A stretch of 64,000 nt of DNA from Pseudomonadota bacterium (lineage in GTDB: Bacteria > Pseudomonadota > Gammaproteobacteria > Burkholderiales > Burkholderiaceae_B). Positions 1 to 8,180 of this stretch are shown in pieces. How positions within the stretch are numbered: the first letter of the stretch is position 1; every line of letters begins with the position of its first letter. The position numbers and the translations under genes are program-made. Below the pieces are notes generated by a model. The model did no database searches and was not told where the DNA came from. It saw only the letters and a program-made list of their open reading frames with translations. The stretch covers positions 155,134-219,133 of the forward strand of contig JAEXOO010000029.1 in NCBI GenBank assembly GCA_023439305.1, in the 5' to 3' direction.

Positions 1-1
1 A

Positions 2-517
2 GACAGCTTCGATACGGTGGCCGCCCGCGCTGACCTGCGACTGTTCATGTTGTGCCTGATCCTGGGACTGACGGGCTGGGCGGGATTGTGCCGGCTTCTG
101 CGCGCTGAAGTCATGAAACTGCGCGAGCTGGATTATGTCCAGGCTGCCCAGGCTTTCGGCGTGCGGCCGCTGCGCATCATGCTTCGCCACTTGCTCCCCA
201 ATGTCATGCACATCGTGCTCATTACTTTGATCCTGGAGTTTTCAGGGTTGGTCCTTTATGAGGCCGTGTTGTCTTATCTGGGCATAGGCGTAGACCCCAG
301 CATGCCCTCGTTCGGCCGCATGATCGACGCCGCCCGCAGCGAGCTCTCGCGCGACCCCATCATCTGGTGGGGCCTGGCCGGCGCCTTTTCCTTCATGTTG
401 GCTCTGGTGCTGTCCGCCAATGTGTTCGCCGATGCGGTACAGGCGGCGTTCGATCCGCGCACGCGCCGCTTCCGTCCCGTGAGCCTGCGCAGACCAGTCA
501 ACGAGGTCAAGGCATGA
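2..517 (+). CDS. Peptide/nickel-type ABC transporter permease (DppC-like), 5' truncated by window edge
   Basis: This is the C-terminal part of an inner-membrane permease of a binding-protein-dependent ABC importer. The reading frame is open to the left edge, so the gene starts outside the window; an internal GTG at position 17 is probably not the start. Hydrophobic segments flank an EAA-type loop (AQAFGVRPLRI followed by LRHLLPN), where the ATPase docks. The stop TGA overlaps the ATG of the following ATPase gene (ATGA), so the two are co-translated. DppC/OppC family membership is clear, but the substrate (peptide, glutathione, nickel or other) cannot be told. Confidence 0.85.
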   Translation, partial: DSFDTVAARADLRLFMLCLILGLTGWAGLCRLLRAEVMKLRELDYVQAAQAFGVRPLRIMLRHLLPNVMHIVLITLILEFSGLVLYEAVLSYLGIGVDPSMPSFGRMIDAARSELSRDPIIWWGLAGAFSFMLALVLSANVFADAVQAAFDPRTRRFRPVSLRRPVNEVKA

Positions 518-2214
518 CTCAGATCAACATGAACTCCCCGGTTTCCCCCTCCGGCGCCGCTTCGGTGCTGAACATTCAGGATCTTGAACTGCGGGTGCAG
601 TCGGATGCCGGCATGCAGAGCGTGGTGCGCAAGCTGTCCATGGCGGTGCGCCGCGGCGAGACCTTCGCTCTGGTGGGTGAATCCGGTTGCGGCAAGAGCA
701 TGACGGCCATGGCCATTTTGCGGCTGTTGCCCGAGGCGGCCTGGATGCATTCGGGCGTGATCGAGTTGGACGGCTTGGATCTGCCGCCGTTGCCCGAGGA
801 GCAGATGCAGGACGTGCGCGGCCGGCGCATCAGCGTGATCTTCCAGGAGCCCTCCACCAGTTTGAATCCGGTCATGTCCATAGGCCGGCAGATCAGCGAG
901 GTCATACGGCGGCATAGCGTGGCGCCGGCAGGGCAGGAGCGCGCTGCTGCCGTGCGTTGGCTGCAGCGGGTGGGTATCCCGGCTGCCGAGCAGCGCTACG
1001 ACGATTTTCCTTTTCAGTTTTCGGGCGGTCAGAAGCAGCGCATCATGATAGCCATCGCACTGGCGGCCGAGCCGGATCTGCTGGTGGCCGACGAGCCGAC
1101 GACGGCGCTGGATGTCACCGTGCAGGCGCAGATCCTGCAATTGCTGGCCGATATCCAGAAAGAGATGGGCCTGGCCATTCTGCTGATCACGCATGACCTG
1201 GCAGTGGTGCGCCAGTATGCCGATTATGTGGCTTTGATGCGCCATGGCGAGATCGTGGAGTCGGGTCTGGCCAGCCAGTTCTTCCTGCGGCCTACACACC
1301 CGTATGCGCGTGAGCTGCTGGGCGCCATACCGACCTATGAAAAGCGCGGCCGGCCCCTGTCGCGCGCACCCGACCAGGTTGGCGCACCGCGACCCAAAGC
1401 GGATAAGAGCGCGCCTGTGCTGGAGATCGAGTCCTTGTCGGTGGCCTATCGACATTCCGGCTCCCAATCCGGCTCCTGGTGGCGCCGACCTGTGCTCGTG
1501 CCGGTGGTCAAGAATCTCAGTCTGCAATTGCACAAAGGTGAAACCCTGGCCCTGCTGGGCGAATCGGGCTGCGGCAAAAGCACCGTGGCGCGCGCCCTGA
1601 TGCGTTTGCTGGACAGCCAGGCGCAGATCAGCGGCCAGGCGCGTCTGCTGGATCAGGATGTCCTGACGGCCCGCGGCAAAGCCTTGCGGCAGCAGCGCGC
1701 GCGCCTGCAGATTATCTTCCAGGATCCCTATGGATCGCTGGATCCCCGTATGCTGGTAGGCGATATTTTGCAGGAGGGGCTGGCAGCCCTGCGCCCGGAT
1801 CTGGATGCCGCAGCGCGCAGCAAGCGCGTCGAGACGCTGGTGGATCAGGTGGGCCTGCCCAAGAATACGCTGGAGCGTTACGCGCACGAGTTTTCCGGCG
1901 GCCAGCGTCAGCGCATCGCTATTGCGCGCGCCTTGGCAGTGGAGCCGGCAGTGCTTATTTGCGATGAGCCGACATCGGCGTTGGATGTCTCGGTGCAGGC
2001 GCAGATCCTGGACCTGATGCAACAGCTGCAGGCCGAGCTGGGACTTGCCTATCTGTTCATCACGCACAACTTCGGGGTGGTGGAGTATCTGGCTGATCGT
2101 ATCGCGATCATGGCCCAGGGGCGCATCGTGGAGCAGGGCAGCGCTGAACAAGTGCTGTTCCATCCTCAGCAGGAGCAGACGCAGCGCCTGCTGGCGGCCG
2201 TGCCGAGGTTGTAG
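514..2214 (+). CDS. Double ATP-binding protein of the ABC importer (DppD-DppF fusion, GsiA/YejF-like)
   Basis: A 566-residue protein with two complete ABC ATPase domains in tandem, energising the permease encoded just upstream. Each half has a Walker A (GESGCGKS, twice), a signature (FSGGQKQR, then FSGGQRQR) and a Walker B with DEPT-S/T-ALD. Each half ends with the oligopeptide-type C-terminal extension (THPYARELL in the first half). The start is the ATG at 514, which overlaps the permease stop by four bases; the reading frame is open further upstream but lies inside the permease gene. Fused double ATPases are typical of GsiA/YejF-type systems. The substrate is unknown. Confidence 0.9.
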   Translation: MTQINMNSPVSPSGAASVLNIQDLELRVQSDAGMQSVVRKLSMAVRRGETFALVGESGCGKSMTAMAILRLLPEAAWMHSGVIELDGLDLPPLPEEQMQDVRGRRISVIFQEPSTSLNPVMSIGRQISEVIRRHSVAPAGQERAAAVRWLQRVGIPAAEQRYDDFPFQFSGGQKQRIMIAIALAAEPDLLVADEPTTALDVTVQAQILQLLADIQKEMGLAILLITHDLAVVRQYADYVALMRHGEIVESGLASQFFLRPTHPYARELLGAIPTYEKRGRPLSRAPDQVGAPRPKADKSAPVLEIESLSVAYRHSGSQSGSWWRRPVLVPVVKNLSLQLHKGETLALLGESGCGKSTVARALMRLLDSQAQISGQARLLDQDVLTARGKALRQQRARLQIIFQDPYGSLDPRMLVGDILQEGLAALRPDLDAAARSKRVETLVDQVGLPKNTLERYAHEFSGGQRQRIAIARALAVEPAVLICDEPTSALDVSVQAQILDLMQQLQAELGLAYLFITHNFGVVEYLADRIAIMAQGRIVEQGSAEQVLFHPQQEQTQRLLAAVPRL

Positions 2215-2283
2215 GTCGAAATCCTCCATCTGTATCGGGGGTTTACGTCGTTTGGATGACTACCTGCCCGGCTTTTATGTGTC

Positions 2284-2289
2284 TACAAT
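2284..2289 (+). promoter_or_regulatory. Possible -10 element upstream of the DUF1178 gene
   Basis: TACAAT with a nearby upstream TG lies 34 bases before the ATG at 2323. No convincing -35 hexamer sits at the right distance, so this is only a candidate promoter. Confidence 0.3.
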
Positions 2290-2322
2290 AGGGCTGTCTG
2301 GTCAGTGATTGATAAGTAAACC

Positions 2323-2781
2323 ATGAGCCTGAAGGTTTTTGATCTCGAGTGCGAGCACGGTCATGTGTTCGAGGGCTGGTTCAGCTCCCGCGACAGCTAC
2401 GAAGAACAGCTGCAACGGGGGCTGCTGCGCTGTCCGGTTTGCGACAGCCATCAGGTCAATCGCAAGCTGTCTGCTCCGCGCATCAATATGGGTGCGCAGG
2501 CCCCGGCCTTAGACCGTGGGTCCACGCGGGAACCTGCTGTGCCCGATGCGCGCATGCAGGCCATTCAGGGCGAAGTCATGCAGCAGCTGCGCTCCATGAT
2601 CCGCCAGTCGGACGATGTGGGCGCCCAGTTCACCGACGAGGCCCGCCGCATGCACGAGGGCCAGGCCGTACAGCGCTCCATACGTGGTCAGGCGACCTTG
2701 CAGCAATATCAGGAACTGGCGGAAGAAGGCATCGTCGCCATGCCTATTCCGGACTTCCTGGACGACGATCGTCTGCAATAA
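2323..2781 (+). CDS. DUF1178 family protein
   Basis: A 152-residue cytoplasmic protein of unknown function, recognised as the DUF1178 family. The N-terminus reads LKVFDLECEHGHVFEGWF, followed by a C-P-V-C pair (RCPVCDSH) that together with the early Cys-His could form a small zinc ribbon. The middle is helical and polar, and the C-terminus ends PIPDFLDDDRLQ. Its last 38 bases overlap the 3' end of the sigma54 activator on the other strand. No role can be assigned from the neighbours. Confidence 0.8.
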   Translation: MSLKVFDLECEHGHVFEGWFSSRDSYEEQLQRGLLRCPVCDSHQVNRKLSAPRINMGAQAPALDRGSTREPAVPDARMQAIQGEVMQQLRSMIRQSDDVGAQFTDEARRMHEGQAVQRSIRGQATLQQYQELAEEGIVAMPIPDFLDDDRLQ

Positions 2782-4570
2782 GTACGTCCATCTCCTTCAG
2801 GCGCCGGTGCACGGTGCTGCGGTGCAGCCCCAGCATGCGCGCCGCTTTTGAAATATTCCCTTTATGTGTCTCCAGGGCCGTCCGCAGGGCGGCCTGTTCG
2901 CGTTCGCGCTGACTTGCGCCCGTTAGGGGCGGCGCGGCTGACGGCATGCCGGATTCGGGTCGTTCTTCGGCCAAGAGGGTCAGTTGCGGCAGGGCGGGAA
3001 GGGTGGCGGCGCTCCAGACCTGTCCCGGCCTGTCCTGCAGAATGATCTGTAACAGCACCGAGCGAAGCTGGCGGTAATTGCCCGGCCAGCGGTACGACTG
3101 CAGGCGAAGCCGGGCGTCGTCGCTTAAGCGGGGGGCTGGTCTGCCCTGGCTCAAGCGCGTCAATTCGCTGCGGATGTAGTCGCCTAGGTCGGGGCGCTCG
3201 CACAGGGCGGGAACGACGCAGATGTAGTCCTGCAGCCGGAAAAACAGGTCTGCGCGAAAACGCCCCTGGCGCACCAGGGTTTCCAGCGACTGATGGCTGG
3301 CGCTGATCAGTCTAAAGTTCAGCGTATGGGTCCGTTCCGATCCCAGCGCCTGCACTTCGCGTTCTTGCAGCACCCGCAGCAGGCGGCTTTGCAAGGGCAT
3401 GGGCATATCGCCGATCTCATCCAGAAACAAGACCCCGCCGTCCGCCTGGCGCAGCTTGCCGATATAGCCTTGCCGGCGCGCGCCGGTAAAGGCGCCAGCC
3501 TCATAGCCGAACAGCTCTGCCTCGATCAGCGATTCGGGCAGTGCGCCGCAGTTGATAGCCACGAACGGGCCGGGCAGGGGGCGGTGCCGCTGATGCAGCT
3601 CGCGCGCCATCCGTTCCTTGCCTACGCCGCTTTCTCCGCTCAGCAATACGGACAGGCCCATCTGCAGAGCCCGAAGAGCGGGTTCCAGAGCGTGCTGCTG
3701 CTGAGCCGACAGCAGGGGAGCTTGCGGGAGGGCGGGGGATGGCGGCGGCGACGGGCGCGGGCTGTCCGCTGATGGGCGAACATGCAGCGCATGCGCGCCA
3801 AGTGAGCGCTGGGCATGCTCCAAAGCGATATTCAATGGCAGGCCGGGCAGGCTGCGCCAGTCCTGGCTCAGCAGGGCGGCTGCCACCTCGTCGGCGGCCA
3901 CGATGAGATCGTCCTGTACGATCAGGCGGCCGCTGTAGGGGCCTTCCAGCAGGGCGGCATCAGTGTGCAGGTGCACCAGCTGACGTTGCGGCGTGCACAG
4001 CGCGTCGAGCATCTGGCGGCTGATCTGGCGCGCATACAGACGCGCCATATCTAGAGCATAGCTATGCTCCAGGTCAGCCGGTCCGGAGATGTCCAGCACT
4101 CCCACGATATTGCCGTAGGGGTCGCGGATCGGCGCGCCGTGGCAGCTCAGGATTCGATTGCCGGGCAGATAGTGTTGCTGGCCATGAATGCGCACTGCCT
4201 GACCGGTGACCAGGGCGGTGCCGATGGCATTGGTGCCGCGATGGTGCTCGGCCCAGCTCACGCCGGCGCGCAGAGCCACCTGATCGGCGCGTTGTAGAAA
4301 ATGCGGGTCGCCCGCCTGTTGCAGAACGGTGCCCTGGGCGTCGCACAGCAGCACCAGGCCGTGGTGGGGGCGCACCAAGGCCGCCAGTTCCTGCAGCGCG
4401 GCGCTGGAGTGGTGCAGCAAGGTGTGCTGCTGTTCCAGCAATTGGCGCAGATCGCCCTGACTCAGGTCGCGGGGCTCGTGGCTCAATTCGGTCCCCAGGG
4501 CCCGACAGCGCTCCCAGGATTGCTGCCAGAGCGTCTCTCCGGCCTGAGGCGATGAAAACAAGGTGGACAT
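2744..4570 (-). CDS. Sigma54-dependent transcriptional activator (AcoR-like)
   Basis: A 608-residue enhancer-binding protein likely to switch on the divergent aldehyde dehydrogenase gene. The N-terminal ~200 residues form a GAF-type sensor region (GTNAIGTALVTGQAVRIHG is typical of AcoR relatives). The central AAA+ domain has Walker A GESGVGKE, the sigma54-contacting loop GAFTGA and a Walker B-like GVLFLDEIGDM. The C-terminus carries a Fis-type helix-turn-helix (NISKAARMLGLHRSTVHRRL). The gene starts 19 bases from a cluster of TGTCGCA heptamers, so autoregulation is possible. The inducer (acetoin, alcohol or aldehyde) is not visible in the sequence. Confidence 0.9.
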   Translation of the reverse strand: MSTLFSSPQAGETLWQQSWERCRALGTELSHEPRDLSQGDLRQLLEQQHTLLHHSSAALQELAALVRPHHGLVLLCDAQGTVLQQAGDPHFLQRADQVALRAGVSWAEHHRGTNAIGTALVTGQAVRIHGQQHYLPGNRILSCHGAPIRDPYGNIVGVLDISGPADLEHSYALDMARLYARQISRQMLDALCTPQRQLVHLHTDAALLEGPYSGRLIVQDDLIVAADEVAAALLSQDWRSLPGLPLNIALEHAQRSLGAHALHVRPSADSPRPSPPPSPALPQAPLLSAQQQHALEPALRALQMGLSVLLSGESGVGKERMARELHQRHRPLPGPFVAINCGALPESLIEAELFGYEAGAFTGARRQGYIGKLRQADGGVLFLDEIGDMPMPLQSRLLRVLQEREVQALGSERTHTLNFRLISASHQSLETLVRQGRFRADLFFRLQDYICVVPALCERPDLGDYIRSELTRLSQGRPAPRLSDDARLRLQSYRWPGNYRQLRSVLLQIILQDRPGQVWSAATLPALPQLTLLAEERPESGMPSAAPPLTGASQREREQAALRTALETHKGNISKAARMLGLHRSTVHRRLKEMDVLIADDRRPGSPE

Positions 4571-4588
4571 AATGACGCTCCGTTGAGT

Positions 4589-4637
4589 TGTCGCAGAATG
4601 CGACAGCGGCTGCGGTTTGCGACACTCTACTGTCGCA
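4589..4637. promoter_or_regulatory. Upstream activator sites: two TGTCGCA/TGCGACA palindromes
   Basis: Site one is TGTCGCA-N3-TGCGACA at 4589-4605. Site two is TGCGACA-N6-TGTCGCA at 4618-4637. Four exact copies of one heptamer lie 75 or more bases upstream of the -24 box and next to the start of the divergent activator. This arrangement fits an enhancer for that activator. The assignment is inferred from position and symmetry. Confidence 0.75.
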
Positions 4638-4711
4638 GCCTGCGTCTTCAGGTCTGAACATTATGGTCGCAGTGGGCGGTTACAGCGAGTCGGGACATTC
4701 GCTATGCGATC

Positions 4712-4728
4712 TGGCACGCAATTTGCTT
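4712..4728 (+). promoter_or_regulatory. Sigma54 (-24/-12) promoter of the aldehyde dehydrogenase gene
   Basis: TGGCACGCAATTTGCTT matches the sigma54 consensus TGGCAC-N5-TTGC with the required 10 bases between the GG and GC dinucleotides. It lies 86 bases before the ATG at 4814 and downstream of the palindromic enhancer candidates. Confidence 0.85.
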
Positions 4729-4813
4729 CATGAAGGAGTGAGACGGGGGCGGCCAATGACCCCCATCCACGGATCGCCGTCAGGCGTTCACGACCCTAAT
4801 ACAAGGAGACATC

Positions 4814-6340
4814 ATGAATCTGTCAGATCTGACATCAATGGGCCTGGACCTGGAGTTTCCCTTCAAGTCCCGTTACGACAATTACATTGGAGGCCGCTGG
4901 GTGCCGCCGGTCGATGGCGAGTATTTTGATAATGTCTCGCCGGTGACCGGACAGGTGTTCTGCCAGGTGCCGCGTTCGGGCGCCGCCGACATCGAGCTGG
5001 CCCTGGATGCCGCGCACAAGGTCCGTCGCCAGTGGGGGGCGACGCCGGCAGCAGAGCGCTCCACTATCTTGCTGCGTATCGCCGACCGTATCGAGCAGCA
5101 TCTGGAACGCCTGGCGGTGGCCGAAACCATCGACAACGGCAAACCCATACGCGAAACCCGGGCAGCGGATCTGCCGCTGGCCGTGGACCATTTCCGTTAC
5201 TTTGCTGGTTGCCTGCGCGCCCAGGAAGGCGCGATCTCGGATATCGATGCCACCACAGTGGCCTATCACTTCCAGGAGCCGATCGGCGTGGTGGGGCAGA
5301 TCATTCCCTGGAATTTCCCCTTGCTGATGGCGGCCTGGAAGCTGGCGCCCGCGCTGGCGGCCGGTTGCCCCGTGGTGCTCAAACCTGCTGAACAGACACC
5401 GGCGTCGATCCTGCTGTTGATGGAGATCATCGGCGATCTTCTGCCCGCTGGCGTGATCAATGTGGTGACGGGTTACGGTAAAGAAGCGGGGCACGCCCTG
5501 GCATCGTCGCCGCGCATCGCCAAGATTGCCTTTACCGGCTCCACTCCTGTTGGCAAGGAAATCCTGCATGCCGCCGCTGATCGCCTGATTCCGGCTACGG
5601 TAGAGCTGGGGGGCAAGAGTCCCAATATCTTCTTTGAAGATGTCATGCAGGCGGATGACGCCTTTTTTGACAAGGCGCTGGAGGGGTTGACCATGTTCGC
5701 GCTGAATCAGGGCGAAGTGTGCACCTGCCCGTCTCGCATTCTGGTTCAAGAGTCCATTTACGAGCGCTTTATTCAGCGGGCGATCGAGCGTGTGGGCCGC
5801 ATCAAGACCGGCAATCCGTTGGACTCGGGCACCATGGTGGGGGCGCAGGTGTCGCAAAAGCAGATGGAGCGTATTCTGGGCTATATCGATCTGGGCCGCG
5901 AAGAAGGCGCCAATTGTCTGATCGGCGGGCAGCGCAATCGGCCTGGGCAAGGCCTGGATGAGGGTTTCTACATCAGCCCGACCATGCTGTTGGGTGAAAA
6001 CAGCATGCGCACCTTCCAGGAGGAAATCTTCGGCCCGGTGGCTTCGGTGACCACGTTCAAGGACGAAGACGAAGCCATCGCCATCGCCAATGATACGGAA
6101 TATGGCCTGGGGGCAGGTGTATGGAGCCGGGACGGCTCCCGAGCCTATCGCGTGGGACGTCAGGTGCAGGCGGGGCGTGTGTGGACCAATTGTTATCACC
6201 TCTATCCGGCGCATGCGACCTTCGGGGGCTATAAGCAGTCGGGCATAGGCCGCGAAACGCACAAGGTCGCGATGGGCAATTATCAGCAGACCAAGTGCCT
6301 GCTGGTCAGCTATAGCGATCAGGCCTTGGGTTTCTTCTGA
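4814..6340 (+). CDS. NAD-dependent aldehyde dehydrogenase (ExaC/AcoD-like)
   Basis: A 508-residue cytosolic enzyme oxidising an aldehyde, probably acetaldehyde, to the acid. It has the expected motifs: IGVVGQIIPWNFPLLMA, the cofactor-binding FTGSTPVGKE, the general-base region ELGGKSPN and the catalytic cysteine in NQGEVCTCPSR. The C-terminal FGGYKQSGIGRE is also typical. AAGGAG lies just before the ATG. It is a single-gene unit between a sigma54 promoter and a bidirectional terminator, which implies induction by the divergent activator. Close relatives work in ethanol and acetoin catabolism; the exact substrate is inferred. Confidence 0.9.
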   Translation: MNLSDLTSMGLDLEFPFKSRYDNYIGGRWVPPVDGEYFDNVSPVTGQVFCQVPRSGAADIELALDAAHKVRRQWGATPAAERSTILLRIADRIEQHLERLAVAETIDNGKPIRETRAADLPLAVDHFRYFAGCLRAQEGAISDIDATTVAYHFQEPIGVVGQIIPWNFPLLMAAWKLAPALAAGCPVVLKPAEQTPASILLLMEIIGDLLPAGVINVVTGYGKEAGHALASSPRIAKIAFTGSTPVGKEILHAAADRLIPATVELGGKSPNIFFEDVMQADDAFFDKALEGLTMFALNQGEVCTCPSRILVQESIYERFIQRAIERVGRIKTGNPLDSGTMVGAQVSQKQMERILGYIDLGREEGANCLIGGQRNRPGQGLDEGFYISPTMLLGENSMRTFQEEIFGPVASVTTFKDEDEAIAIANDTEYGLGAGVWSRDGSRAYRVGRQVQAGRVWTNCYHLYPAHATFGGYKQSGIGRETHKVAMGNYQQTKCLLVSYSDQALGFF

Positions 6341-6383
6341 TCGGCGCAGGGCAGGCCTGGCCGCGAAAGCGGCCGGACCGGAC

Positions 6384-6417
6384 AAAAAAAGCCGCAGCGC
6401 GTGAGCGCTGCGGCTTT
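6384..6417. terminator. Bidirectional terminator between the aldehyde dehydrogenase gene and efp
   Basis: A perfect 10-bp stem (GCCGCAGCGC / GCGCTGCGGC) with loop GTGA, preceded by seven A and followed by TTT. It serves the two convergent genes. Confidence 0.85.
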
Positions 6418-6436
6418 CTCCGGAGCCCTGCAGGAT

Positions 6437-6994
6437 TTACATCACGCGGCTGCGGTATTCGTTCGTGCGGGTGTCGATTTCGATCTTGTCGCCGATGTTG
6501 CAGAACAGGGGCACGCTGATCTCGGTGCCTGTGTTGATCTTGGCGGGCTTGAGCACCTTGCCGGACGTATCGCCCTTGACGGCGGGTTCGGTGTAGGTGA
6601 TTTCGCGCACGATGATGGTGGGCAGCTCGACCGAGATGGCGCGGCCTTCGTAGAAGACGGCTTCCACGGTCATGCCTTCTTCCAGGTAGTTCAGGGCGTC
6701 GCCCATGCTTTCAGCTTCGATTTCGTACTGGTTGTACTCTTCGTCCATGAAGACGTACATGGGGTCGGCGAAGTACGAGTAGGAGCACTCACGCTTTTCC
6801 AGTTGGACGATGTCGAATTTTTCGTCGGCCTTGTGCACGGCTTCGCTGTTCGAGCCGCTCAGCAAATTCTTGAATTTCAGCTTGACGACGGCAGAGTTGC
6901 GACCGGATTTGTTGTATTCCGTTTTTTGAACGACCAGAGGGTCACCATTGACCATCACGACGTTGCCAACGCGCAATTCTTGTGCGATTTTCAT
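6437..6994 (-). CDS. efp: Elongation factor P
   Basis: A 185-residue, three-domain translation factor that relieves ribosome stalling at polyproline stretches. The N-terminus MKIAQELRVGNVVMVNGDP and the loop KSGRNS place an arginine at residue 32. In EF-Ps of this type Arg32 is rhamnosylated by EarP, whose gene lies just upstream in the same direction. Length and the C-terminal VPLFCNIGDKIEIDTRT are standard. The gap to earP is 70 bases, so efp may be co-transcribed with earP or have its own promoter there. Confidence 0.97.
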   Translation of the reverse strand: MKIAQELRVGNVVMVNGDPLVVQKTEYNKSGRNSAVVKLKFKNLLSGSNSEAVHKADEKFDIVQLEKRECSYSYFADPMYVFMDEEYNQYEIEAESMGDALNYLEEGMTVEAVFYEGRAISVELPTIIVREITYTEPAVKGDTSGKVLKPAKINTGTEISVPLFCNIGDKIEIDTRTNEYRSRVM

Positions 6995-7064
6995 TAAAAA
7001 AAACTCCGAATGGGGTGGCTCCGCCGAACGCGCTGTCAGGGAGCTTTGAGGAAAACACTCTATT

Positions 7065-8180
7065 TTAGCGTTTTCGGGCGACTTGGGTGTAAAAAGTCAG
7101 CAAACTGGCGGCGAGATCGGCTCTTAGTCCCAGCTTTGTGCTATAGGCGCCGGCCTGTTGGCGCCAGGCTGTCAGCGCCGGGGCTTGTAGTTGCTCTGCC
7201 AGCAGTCTGGCGGCAAGCGGGCGATCACAGAGGCTCCAGGCGTGGTGCAGGGCGTGCACCGGATCCGGCAAGGCGGTGGTGTCCAGCCATGCATCCAGCT
7301 TGTCCAGGTGGGCCTTGTCCTCCTGCATGTACGGTTGCCAGATCATAGGTGCGCCGGCCCAGATGGCCCGTACCAGCGAGTCTTCGCCGCGCACGATGTT
7401 CAAGGTGCTGCGCCAGAGCAGAGCATCGAAATCAGCTTGGTCCACATGGGGAATTTCCTGCACCTGCAGGCGTCCCGCGGCTAGGGACGGCAAGCGCCGG
7501 GCGACCGAGTCCGGTACCAGCAGCAAGGTATCGTAGGGTTGTTGCGCCAACGCATCAGACAACGCCAGTACAGGCGCGTCGGGATAGCAGAACAGGAAGA
7601 CCTGACGCATCTGACCGGTCATCAAGGCGCGCCGGAAGTCCTGGCGTACACCGAGCCGCTGCAGCAGAGCCTCGTAAGCAGCATCATCCGCCAGAAAGGC
7701 ATCGCGCCGCGCCAGCAGGTCCGGTTCGCGCAGCAGGCCGCCGGTGCCGGGCAAAAAGCCTGGAAAAAAGAAATACTTGGCTGCTCTGTTCGCTTGCGGC
7801 GAAGGAAGTCCATGGCAGCCAGTCACCCAAGGTTCGGCGCTGAGGTATTCCAGATTGATCCAGACATGCTCCTGCGGCGAGATCTGCGCTTTCACGGCTT
7901 CAGGCAACTCGCACCCGAAGGCCTCGATCAACAGGGCGTGGGGGGCGGGGTAGGACCTGCGCGCCGTCGACCAGTGCTCGATGCGCACGCTGTGCAGATC
8001 CTGGGAGGACAGGTCCGTGCGCACATCCTGCTGGATGCGCTGGAAGCTGGCCAGGTCGTCCACCCATAGCCGTACCTGAGCGACCTCGGACGAGGCGGCC
8101 AACTGGCGCGCCAGACGCCAGCAAACTCCGATGTCGCCTAAATTATCGACGACGCGGCAAAAGAGGTCGACGCCGGGCAT
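7065..8180 (-). CDS. earP: EF-P arginine rhamnosyltransferase EarP
   Basis: A 371-residue glycosyltransferase (formerly DUF2331) that transfers rhamnose from dTDP-rhamnose to Arg32 of EF-P. The N-terminal VDLFCRVVDNLGDIGVCWRLARQLA is the family hallmark. The C-terminal RGEDSLVRAIWAGAPMIWQPYMQEDKAH is the nucleotide-sugar site. The start ATG shares one base with the stop of the upstream DUF2863 gene, so the two are translationally coupled. Having efp immediately downstream supports the call. Confidence 0.95.
   Translation of the reverse strand: MPGVDLFCRVVDNLGDIGVCWRLARQLAASSEVAQVRLWVDDLASFQRIQQDVRTDLSSQDLHSVRIEHWSTARRSYPAPHALLIEAFGCELPEAVKAQISPQEHVWINLEYLSAEPWVTGCHGLPSPQANRAAKYFFFPGFLPGTGGLLREPDLLARRDAFLADDAAYEALLQRLGVRQDFRRALMTGQMRQVFLFCYPDAPVLALSDALAQQPYDTLLLVPDSVARRLPSLAAGRLQVQEIPHVDQADFDALLWRSTLNIVRGEDSLVRAIWAGAPMIWQPYMQEDKAHLDKLDAWLDTTALPDPVHALHHAWSLCDRPLAARLLAEQLQAPALTAWRQQAGAYSTKLGLRADLAASLLTFYTQVARKR

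Noticed and set aside
17..517. GTG at 17 as the true start of the permease
   Set aside because: The frame is open to the window edge and the protein would lack the N-terminal half of the permease, so the gene is truncated by the window, not short.
274..2229. 651-codon open frame antisense to the double ABC ATPase
   Set aside because: Shadow of a clearly coding gene with two full ATPase domains.
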